Assembly: GCA_963839645.1 (NCBI GenBank) | Contig: CAWIVZ010000003.1 | Coordinates: forward strand, 186,001-250,000 | Length of the DNA: 64,000 nt | Reading direction: 5' to 3' | DNA from: PALSA-911 sp963839645 | Lineage (GTDB): Bacteria > Pseudomonadota > Alphaproteobacteria > Acetobacterales > Acetobacteraceae | Part shown: positions 53,204 through 64,000 of the stretch, piece after piece | Layout of the letters: each line of letters starts with the position of its first letter | Position numbering within the stretch: the stretch's first letter is position 1 | Notes under the pieces: generated by a model | What the model was told of the DNA's origin: nothing | Seen by the model: the letters and a program-made list of their open reading frames with translations, nothing else | Databases searched by the model: none | Made by a program: the position numbers and the translations under genes

Positions 53204-54264
53204 ATGAACGTCCTCACCACCCAGCCGCCCACGGCCGCGCCAACCCACCAGCAAACCCCCATGCGCTTCGGCCTCTTCGGCAGCGCCCAGGCCAAACGCG
53301 GCCCCAGCATCGACAGCGCCGCCGGCTTTCACGAATTCGTCGACTACACAATCGAATCCGAGGCCCTCGGCTATCACAGCTCCTTCATCGTCGAGCACCA
53401 CTTCACCGGCTTCGGCCAGGTCTCCGCCAGCCTCAACCTGCTCACCTGGGTCGCCGCCCGCACCACCACGCTGCGCCTCGGCACCGCCGTGCTCGTGCTG
53501 CCCTGGCACAACCCCGTCCTGCTCGCCGAGCAGGCCGCCACGATCGACCTGCTCTCCGGCGGCCGCCTCGATTTCGGCATCGGCCGAGGCTACCGCCACA
53601 ACGAATTCGCCGGCTTCTGCATCCCCATGGAGGAAGCCGAAGCCCGCTACGAGGAAGCCTTGGCCGTCATCACCCGCGCCTGGACCTCGGACGCCCCGTT
53701 CAGCCACCACGGCAAATACTGGCAATTCGAGAACATCATCGTCGAACCCCCCACCGCCCAGAAACCCCATCCCCCCTTCTGGACCGGCGCCGGCAGCCGC
53801 GCCTCCATCCGCCGCTGCGCCGAGCGCGGCCACAACCTGCTGATCGACCAGTTCTGCTCCTTCGAACAGGTGGAGGAACGTCTCGGCTGGTTCCGCGAAG
53901 CCCTCGCCGAGGCCGGCCGCGCCTGGGACCCCATGCAGGTCGCCATCGCCCGCGCCATCCACGTCACCACCGACCCCGCCGACAAGCAGGCCGCCCTCGA
54001 TCGCCGCCTCGCCGGCCAGGCCCGCACCCACGACCTCGCCCAGACCCCCGGCGGCGACAACAAGGCCAGCATCATGAGCTACGACGACACAAGGCAGGCC
54101 AACGAAGCCGCCACCCTGTTCGGCACCCCCGACGAGATCGCGGAAAAAGCTCGAACGCCTGCGCGCCATGGGCGTGCGCTACCTCCTGCTGAACGGCGGC
54201 GCCACCACGCGGCGAAAACATCCGCCGCTTCGCCGCCGACGTAATGCCGGCATTCTCCAGCTAA
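53204..54264 (+). CDS. LLM class flavin-dependent oxidoreductase 1 (frameshifted in this sequence)
   Basis: Bacterial luciferase-like monooxygenase using reduced flavin. Family marks: FGLFGSAQAKRG, YHSSFIVEHHFTGFGQVSASL, TLRLGTAVLVLPWHNPVLLAEQ, LSGGRLDFGIGRGYRHNEF and FENIIVEPPTAQKPHPPFW. Two one-base insertions occur near the end: in an A-run at about 54147 (EIAEK-LERLRAMGVRYLLLNGG) and at about 54206 (GENIRRFAADVMPAFSS). With both removed it has 352 residues and stops at TAA 54262. ATG 53204 has GGGAG upstream. First gene of the cluster. Confidence 0.88.
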
Positions 54265-54274
54265 GGCCCCAGGA

Positions 54275-55619
54275 ATGACCGGTCTCACCCGCCAGCTCGC
54301 CCGCTACGCCACGGCAACAACCCTCGCCCAAATCCCCGCCACGGTGCAGCGGGAAGGCGTGCGCGCCTTCCACAACTGGCTCGGCTGCGCGCTCGGCGGC
54401 GCCCGCGAGCTTCCCGTCCTCACCGCGCTCGCCGCCATAAGCGAGCAGCAGATGCCGCCCCAGGCCACCATCCTCGGCCACGATTTGCGCGTCGACCTGC
54501 AGAACGCCGCCCTGCTGAACTGCATGTCCGCCAACCTCACCGCCTTCGACGACACCCACCTCGCCAGCGTCACCCACCCCACCTGCGCCGTCGCCGCCGC
54601 GATGCTCGCTTTGTCGGAACGCCACAAAACAACCGGCGCCGACTTCCTCCTCGCCTTGATCCTCGGCATCGAAATCGAGTGCCGCATCGCCAACGTCCTC
54701 ACCGCGCCGCCCGCCCGCGGCAATGTCGGCCTCTACATGACCAGCCTGGTCGGCGGCATCGGCGCCGCCATCGGCTGCGGCAGGCTGCTCGGCCTCACCG
54801 AGGACCAGATGCTCCACGCCATCGGCCTCGCCGCCTCCATGTCCTCGGGCTTCCGCGAAGCCCATCCCACCATGAGCCTCGGCTTCGTCCCCGGCCACGC
54901 CGCCCGCTCCGGCCTCTTCGCCGCCCAACTCGCCGCCAAAGGTTTCACCAACAGCGAAACCTCCCTGGAGGGCGCCAAGGGCTTCGCCCACGTCTACGCC
55001 GATCCCCCCAACCTCGAAGCCGGCACCGCCGGCCTCGGCACCGATTTCGAAATCCTGCGCAACGCCTACAAGCCCTATCCCTGCGGCATCGTCATCCACC
55101 CGCAGATCGACGCCTGCCTGGAAATCGCCGCCACCCCGGGCTTCGACCCGCACGCCATCGAGCGCGTCGAACTCACCGTCAACCCGCTCACCCTCACCCT
55201 CTGCGACCGCCCGGACCCGCAGGACTCCATGCAGGCCGCCGTCAGCCTCTACCACTGGACCGCCGCCGCCCTGCTGCACCGCCGCGCCGGCCTCGACGAA
55301 GGCACCAACGCCATGGTCCGGGACCCCGACATTTCAGCGCTCCGCCGCCGCATCAAAGCCCATCCCCGACGCCACCCTGGACCGCGCCGAGGCCAAGGCC
55401 GCCATCCACATGAAAGACGGCAGGTGCCTCACCGCCCACGTCACCCAATGCCGCGGCAGCCTGGCCCGACCGATGACCGAGCCGGAGCTGCAGGAAAAAT
55501 TCATCTCCCAGGTCTCCCGCAACCTGCCCGCGGCGAAGGCCGAAACCCTCGCCGCCCTCTGCTGGAACCTGCCCGCCCTGTCCGACACCGGCGCCGAAAT
55601 CCGCGCCGCGCTCGCCTGA
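54275..55619 (+). CDS. MmgE/PrpD family protein (frameshifted in this sequence)
   Basis: Dehydratase or decarboxylase fold related to 2-methylcitrate dehydratase and cis-aconitate decarboxylase. Marks: FHNWLGCALGGAR, AANLTAFDDTHLASVTHPTCA-like segment reading NLTAFDDTHLASVTHPTCAV, GIEIECRIANVL, FGTDFEIL-like GLGTDFEILRNAYKPYPCG, and SMQAAVSLYHWTAAALL. The frame breaks at about 55362 (one extra C); the C-terminus IPDATLDRAEAKAAIHMKDG to GAEIRAALA follows in the next frame. Corrected length 447 residues. ATG 54275 has AGGA upstream, ten bases after the previous stop. Confidence 0.87.
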
Positions 55620-55632
55620 GGAAACCACCGGA

Positions 55633-57329
55633 ATGAACACGGAACTCGCCTACCTCGCCAACATCGCCAAACTCCAGGCCGACAACTGGCCGCAAGGCCT
55701 GACGAAAACCCCCTACACCCCCTTCGGCAACGCCTCCCTCGGCGACCACCTCCGCCGCTGGGCCGCCCGCCAGCCGGACAAGCCGGCGATCATCTACTAC
55801 GGCCGCACCATCACCTACGCCGAGCTCGATCGCCTGAGCGACCGCTTCGCCGCCCTGCTCGCCTCCGAGGGCATCGGCAAGGGTGACCCGGTCGCCGTCT
55901 ATCTGCAGAACTGCCCGCAATTCCACATCGTCTTCTTCGGCCTGCTGAAGCTCGGCGCCATCCACGTGCCGGTCAACCCGATGTTCAAACAGAACGAACT
56001 CGCCTACGAACTGCAGGACAGCGGCGCCGTCGCCATCGTCGCGCTGGACCAGCTGTTCCCCATGGTGCAGGAAGTTCTCGGCCGAAACCAGGCTCCGCAA
56101 GCTCTTCACCACCAGCCTGCGCGACTTCCTCCCGGCCGAGCCCACTCTGCCGCTGCCCGCCATGCTCACCGAGCCCGCCCAGCCCTGCCCAGGCGCCACC
56201 GACCTGCTGGCCGCGCTCAACGCCGTCACCACCGCGCCGCCCGCCGTCACGATCGACCTCGATGCCCCCGCCGCGCTGAACTACACCGGCGGCACCACCG
56301 GCATGCCCAAGGGCTGCGTCCACACCCAGCGCGACATGCTCTACACCTCCGCCACCGCCCTGCCGATCGCCGTCAGTATCGGCCAGAATGACGTCACCAT
56401 CTGCTTCATCCCGCTGTTCTGGATCGCCGGCGAGGACATGGGCCTGATCTTCCCGATCTACGCCGGCGCCACCGTGGTCCTGCTCAGCCGCTGGGACCCC
56501 GACGCCTGGCTCCAGGCCGTCCAGCTCTACAAGGTCAGCCACACCTATTTGCTGGTCGACAACGCCATGCAGGTGCTGGACCACCCCAAAGCCGCCACCA
56601 CCGACCTCGCCTCGCTGCGCACCACCAAGGTCACCTCGTTCGTCAAGAAACTGAATCTCGACTTCCGCAACGCCTGGCGCGCGCTGACCGGCACCACGGC
56701 GCACGAGGTTTCCTGGGGCATGACCGAGACCCACACCTTCGACACCTTCACCACCGGCATGGACAAGGACGATTTCGACCTGAAGCAACTCCCCGTCTTC
56801 GTCGGCCTGCCCGTCCCCGGCACCGAGTTCAAGATCTGCGACTTCGAAACCCACACCCTGCTGCCCGCTCGGCGAGCACGGCGAGATCTGCGTCCGCACC
56901 CCCTCGCTGCTGAAATCCTACTGGAACAAGCCCGAAACCACCGCCGACACGCTGCGCGACGGCTGGCTGCACACCGGCGACATCGGCGTCATCGATGAAG
57001 CCGGCTACCTCCACTTTCTCGGCCGGCGCAAGGAAATGCTGAAGGTCCGCGGCATGTCCGTCTTCCCCGGCGAGGTCGAAACCCTGCTTGCCCGCCACCA
57101 GGCCGTGCAAGGCTCCGGCATAATCGGCCGCCAGGACGACGAAAAGGGCGAGGTCCCCGTCGCCTTCGTCGAGCTGAAACCGGGCGCATCCCTCACCGAG
57201 CCCGATCTCGCCGCCTGGTGCCGCGACAACATGGCCGGCTACAAGGTGCCGGAAATCCGCTTCATCCACCCGCTGCCCCTCACCGCCACCGGCAAGGTCG
57301 CCAAGGAAGAGCTGAAGAAGCTCCTCTGA
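55633..57329 (+). CDS. Acyl-CoA synthetase (AMP-forming; two frameshifts in this sequence)
   Basis: Activates a carboxylic acid to its CoA thioester. N-terminal frame: KPAIIYYGRTITYAELDRLS and LLKLGAIHVPVNPMFKQNEL. The second frame holds the AMP-binding P-loop NYTGGTTGMPKGCVHTQRDM and FIPLFWIAGEDMGLIFP. The third frame holds GWLHTGDIGVIDEAGYLHFL, GRRKEMLKVRGMSVFPGEVE and the C-terminal TATGKVAKEELKKLL with the catalytic Lys. Breaks at about 56090 and 56865 each need one base removed. Corrected length 564 residues. It starts 14 bases after MmgE/PrpD. Confidence 0.88.
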
Positions 57330-57358
57330 ACCCCGTTCCAATAGAAAGTATTTCCCTG

Positions 57359-60643
<3,285 letters not shown>

Positions 60644-60708
60644 CTGGACACGCCGTCCATAACCGGGCGTAATCCTCAAAACACACAAGAAACCAAGGGA
60701 TGGCCCCA

Positions 60709-61513
60709 ATGAGCGTCAGCCGCGACCGGCCCGTACACCGTCCAGGCCTACAACATGTCCTGGGACTCCGAGAACAAGATCCACGACGACGCGGTCGCCA
60801 AGCGCTTCGGCTTCAGCGGCGGCCTGGTGCCCGGCGTCGATGTCTACGGCTACATGACGCACCAGGCGGTCGCCCGCTGGGGCCGCGCCTGGCTGGCGCA
60901 CGGCACCGCCGATTGCCGCTTCATCAAGCCGGTCTATGACGGCAAGATCGCCACGATCATCGCCTCGGAAACCGCCGATGGCCTGGACATCCAGGTGGAG
61001 TCCGAAGGCGTGCTCTGCGCCACCGGCACCGCCGCGCTACCGCCACCCGTCGCGCCGCCGGCGCTGGACGGCTTTGTTGCGGTGGATGTCCGCGCAACGC
61101 GGCCGCCGGCCAGTCCCGCATCTTTGGCCGAAGGCACCTGGCTCGGCATCGCGCCCTATCCCGTCACCGCGGAATACTCAGCGCAATACCTGAAGGATTT
61201 GCGCGAGACCGACACGCTCTATGCGAACGAGGGCCTGGTCCATCCCGGCATCATCCTGCGCGCCTGCAACTGGGCGCTGTCGCACAACGTCGTTCTCGGC
61301 CCCTGGATCCATGTCGGCAGCCAGGTGCAGAACTTCGCCGCCGCCCATGTCGGCGATGCGCTCACCATACGCGCCCGTATCGTTCGCAACTACGAACATA
61401 AGGGACATTTGTTCGTCGACCTGGACGTGCTCGTGCTAACACGCGATACCAAGCCGGTCGCGCGTGTCGCCCACACCGCGATCTACCGTCCACGCCAAGT
61501 TGTCGAAGGCTAA
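60709..61513 (+). CDS. MaoC-type dehydratase (frameshifted in this sequence)
   Basis: Hot-dog-fold hydratase-like protein. The N-terminal residues (MSVS, then ATGPYTVQAYNMSWDSENKI) need one base removed at about 60722; the rest is intact from 60755. Marks: GFSGGLVPGVDVYGYM (substrate loop), CRFIKPVYDGK, and a second half WIHVGSQVQNFAAAHVGDAL, giving a double hot-dog of 267 residues. ATG 60709 is eight bases after AAGGGA; ATG 60700 is the alternative. Probably hydrates or dehydrates a CoA thioester after carboxylation. Confidence 0.8.
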
Positions 61514-61521
61514 CCCCTCCT

Positions 61522-62298
61522 ATGATGCAACCGGAATTCCTGCAGATCGACATCGCCGATCACATCGCCGTGGTCACGATGGACGCCCCGCCCGTCAACG
61601 CGCAAAGCCGTCAGTTGCAGGATGAGATTTCCGCGACCTTCGACTATCTGTCCGATGACGACGACGTCCGCGCCATCGTCTTCACCGGCGCGGGAAAGGT
61701 CTTCTCCGCCGGCGCCGATATCAAATCGCGCGGCTCCATGCCGAAAACCGGCGGCGCCCAGCGCCAGCATCTGCGCAGCGCACGCGAAAGTTACCACTCG
61801 ATCGTGGAATGCAGGAAGCCGGTGATCTGCGCCATCAACGGCGCCGCCCTCGGCGCCGGCCTCGCGCTGGTCGCGTCCTGCGACATCCTGGTCGCCTCCG
61901 AGAATGCCTCCATCGGCCTGCCCGAGGTCACCATCGGCCTGATGGGCGGCGGCCGCCACGCCCAGCGCCTGTTCGGCCATTCCCGCCTGCGCCGCATGAT
62001 GCTCACCGGCTACCGCGTCTCCGGCGCCGAACTGTACCGCCTCGGCGTCGTCGAAGCCTGCGTGAAGCCCGCCGACCTGATGGAAACCGCCATGGATTTC
62101 GCGCGCGAAATCGCCGCCCTCAGCCCGGTCTCCACCCAATTGGCAAAACATTCGTTGAACGTGATCGAGGAAATGAGCCTGCGCGACGGCTACCGCTTCG
62201 AGCAGGACATGACCATGCAGATCGGCAAGACCGAGGACGCCAAGGAAGCCATGAAGGCCTTCGTGGAAAAGCGCAAACCGGTCTTCGTCGGCCGGTAA
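61522..62298 (+). CDS. Enoyl-CoA hydratase/isomerase family protein
   Basis: Crotonase-fold enzyme of 258 residues. Oxyanion-hole segments are AGKVFSAGADIKSRG and NGAALGAGLALVASCDILVA. The catalytic Glu of classical hydratases corresponds to the E of SIGLPEVTIGLMGG. It begins nine bases after the MaoC-type gene. A role in beta-oxidation-like degradation of the carboxylated or dehydrated product is inferred from the cluster. Confidence 0.9.
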   Translation: MMQPEFLQIDIADHIAVVTMDAPPVNAQSRQLQDEISATFDYLSDDDDVRAIVFTGAGKVFSAGADIKSRGSMPKTGGAQRQHLRSARESYHSIVECRKPVICAINGAALGAGLALVASCDILVASENASIGLPEVTIGLMGGGRHAQRLFGHSRLRRMMLTGYRVSGAELYRLGVVEACVKPADLMETAMDFAREIAALSPVSTQLAKHSLNVIEEMSLRDGYRFEQDMTMQIGKTEDAKEAMKAFVEKRKPVFVGR

Positions 62299-62377
62299 TC
62301 GCCGTACTTCACCGGGCGCTCGAATTCCGGTATCTACTGGCGGGTATGGTTGACCTGTTGCCGGTAGGAGAGCGCCC

Positions 62378-63658
62378 GTGAAGCTGATGTGGTTCCATCT
62401 GATGCCCTACACCGAGCTGCCGGAAGATTTCCGCACGCAGCACCCGTCCGTGTGGGTCGACATCGACGCCAAGCTGTTCGACGCCAAGCGCGCCCACCAC
62501 ATGTACAACGATTTTCTCGACGAGCTCGAATACGCCGCCGAGATGGGTTTCGACGCCATTTGCGTCAACGAGCACCACTCCAACGGCTACGGCCTGATGC
62601 CCTCGCCGAACCTCATGGCCTCGGCCCTGGCCCGGCGCACCACCGACACGGCGATCTGCGTCATGGGCAATTCGCTCGCGCTCTACAATCCGCCGACCCG
62701 CGTGGCGGAAGAATTCGCCATGATCGACTGCATCTCCGGCGGCCGCCTGATCGCCGGTTTCCCGGTCGGCACGCCGATGGACACCTGCTACGCCTACGGC
62801 CAGAATCCCTCGATGCTGCGCGAGCGCTACATGGAAGCGCACGACCTCGTGGTGCGCGCCTGGACCGACAAGAACACCTTCGCCTTCAACGGCCGCTACA
62901 ACCAGCAGCGCTACGTCAATATCTGGCCGCGCCCGGTCCAGGATCCGCACCCGCCGATCTGGGTGCCCGGCGGCGGCTCGGTGGAAACCTGGCACTGGTG
63001 CGCGGAGATGGACTACGTCTACTGCTACCTGTCCTACTACGGCTACAAGGCCGGCCAGGCGACGATGCAGGGCTTCTGGGACGAAATGGCCCGCCTCGGC
63101 AAGGACCGGAACCCCTACCGCGCCGGCTTCCTGCAATTCGTCGGCGTCGGCGAAAGCCGCCAGCACGCCTTCGACCTGTATTCAGAAGCCGCCGAATACT
63201 TCTACGGCCGCTGCCTGCATGTGGACCCCGCCTGGGCCACCCCGCCCGGCTACACCACCGAAGCCAGCATGCGCGCCGGCCTGGAAAGCCAGGTCCGCAA
63301 GGCCGCCGACTCCGCCGTCCGCGGCAAGTCCACCGGCGAACGCTTCGCCTCCACCTCGCGCGACATGCAGGGCATCGTCGACAACGGCTACGTCATCATC
63401 GGCTCGCCGGACGAAGTGGCCGAGCAACTGCGCGAAGTCGCCACCAACCTGAACGTCGGCCACCTCATGCTGCTGCTGCAATACGGCAACATGAGCAAGG
63501 AACTGACCCGCTACAACACCAGGCTGTTCGCGGAACAGGTGAAACCAAAAATCCAGGGCATGTTCCCGGAATGGGAAGACAAATGGTGGCCCAACCCAAT
63601 GTCCCGCGCGCAGCAAGCCACCCCGTCCCCCCTCAGCCCCCGCATGGCGGCCGAGTAG
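62378..63658 (+). CDS. LLM class flavin-dependent oxidoreductase 2
   Basis: Luciferase-like monooxygenase of 426 residues, longer than its cluster partner at 53204. Marks: LMWFHLMPYTELPEDF, GFDAICVNEHHSNGYGLMPSP, CISGGRLIAGFPVGTPMDTC, NGRYNQQRYVNIWPRPVQDP, HPPIWVPGGGS. The GTG start at 62378 is set by GGTAGGAG seven bases upstream. A palindromic element follows. It probably oxygenates the substrate or an intermediate of the cluster pathway. Confidence 0.9.
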   Translation: MKLMWFHLMPYTELPEDFRTQHPSVWVDIDAKLFDAKRAHHMYNDFLDELEYAAEMGFDAICVNEHHSNGYGLMPSPNLMASALARRTTDTAICVMGNSLALYNPPTRVAEEFAMIDCISGGRLIAGFPVGTPMDTCYAYGQNPSMLRERYMEAHDLVVRAWTDKNTFAFNGRYNQQRYVNIWPRPVQDPHPPIWVPGGGSVETWHWCAEMDYVYCYLSYYGYKAGQATMQGFWDEMARLGKDRNPYRAGFLQFVGVGESRQHAFDLYSEAAEYFYGRCLHVDPAWATPPGYTTEASMRAGLESQVRKAADSAVRGKSTGERFASTSRDMQGIVDNGYVIIGSPDEVAEQLREVATNLNVGHLMLLLQYGNMSKELTRYNTRLFAEQVKPKIQGMFPEWEDKWWPNPMSRAQQATPSPLSPRMAAE

Positions 63659-63680
63659 GCGGCATTGGGGGGATGCCTGT

Positions 63681-63894
63681 AAGCAAGCAAGGCCAGGGGG
63701 CTCTGCCCCTGGACCCCGCTAAGGGCAAGCCCTTAGAACCCCATACTGGTTTGGATGTGAAAAGGGGGTCTACGCGGACCGTTCAAGGTCCGGGTAGCCC
63801 CCGTTTCACATCCAAACAATGGACGGTTTCCAAAGGCTAGCCTTTGGCGGGGGTCCAGGAGCAGGGGGCAGCGCCCCCTGGCCTTGCTTCCTTC
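63681..63894. repeat. Composite palindromic element, copy 2 (about 214 bp)
   Basis: Ends AAGCAAGGCCAGGGGGC and GCCCCCTGGCCTTGCTT are perfect 17-bp inverted repeats. The flanking hairpins CTAAGGG/CCCTTAG and CCAAAGGCTAGCCTTTGG match copy 1 almost base for base. The central hairpin (arms 63749-63780 and 63787-63817, two mismatches and a bulge) differs in sequence from copy 1 on both arms. It follows the last gene of the catabolic cluster. Confidence 0.9.
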
Positions 63895-63916
63895 AGGCCC
63901 CCCCCCAAGCCCGCCT

Positions 63917-64000
63917 TCACGGCAGGCCCAACGTGCGGCCGGGGTAGCCGGCGGCGTCGAAGTATCTGGTTTTGCCGGTGACCTGATACTTCAGCACCGT
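63917..64000 (-). CDS. C-terminal end of an unidentified gene, partial
   Basis: The last 27 codons of a minus-strand frame enter from the right edge and end at TGA 63919-63917 (tail TRYFDAAGYPGRTLGLP). Composition is protein-like and the frame is open to the edge. Too short to assign a family. Confidence 0.5.
   Translation of the reverse strand, partial: TVLKYQVTGKTRYFDAAGYPGRTLGLP

Overview
The window is about 68-70% GC, coding-dense chromosomal DNA from an alphaproteobacterium. GapR (DUF2312), DUF1491, DUF1244, DUF3297, a NasST nitrate-assimilation cluster, two PEP-CTERM proteins and a Zur box together fit Rhodospirillales, most likely Acetobacteraceae. That assignment is an inference from gene content; no rRNA or tRNA is present to test it.

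Layout. 0-1.5 kb: end of an NMT1/ThiY-type ABC importer. 1.6-3.3 kb: folB, a FolM-like reductase and DUF1491 with stop/start overlaps. 3.6-6 kb: two tandem OmpA-family proteins. 6-11 kb: ada, a zinc alcohol dehydrogenase, DUF6166, a serine hydrolase, a fatty-acid hydroxylase-type membrane enzyme and a small membrane protein. 10.9-11.8 kb: a zinc-binding protein under a clear Zur box. 12-16.4 kb: an unknown gene, a methyltransferase and a large cyclase/ATPase/TPR protein. 16.5-19.3 kb: glycerate kinase and pyruvate kinase. 19.4-29.9 kb: housekeeping genes (gapR, an aminotransferase, a YciB-like protein, malate synthase G, an RraA-like protein, a ketopantoate reductase-like protein, a ferritin-like protein).

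30-42.8 kb is one complete nitrate-assimilation operon on the minus strand. Its order is nasT, nasS, nrtA, nrtB, nrtD, an FAD oxidoreductase, nirA, an Fe-S flavoprotein, nasA and cobA (siroheme synthesis for NirA). NasS and NasT should sense nitrate and control the transcript by antitermination.

47.7-51.9 kb is an accessory junkyard. It holds short hairpin repeats, a 151-bp MITE-like element, two unknown small genes behind a possible leader peptide, a decayed phage-type P63C gene, a vapC remnant and an apparently intact yefM-yoeB module with its operator.

53.2-63.7 kb is a co-directional catabolic cluster: two flavin-dependent monooxygenases, MmgE/PrpD, an acyl-CoA ligase, a single-chain biotin-dependent acyl-CoA carboxylase, a MaoC-type hydratase and an enoyl-CoA hydratase. 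It looks like a pathway that activates, carboxylates and degrades an unidentified organic acid.

Two features cut across the window. First, several families of structured intergenic repeats are present, including one with a 70-bp perfect palindrome whose arms co-vary between copies. Second, ten otherwise normal genes carry twelve apparent +1 single-base insertions, which most likely reflect sequencing error. Coordinates of those genes span all their frames.
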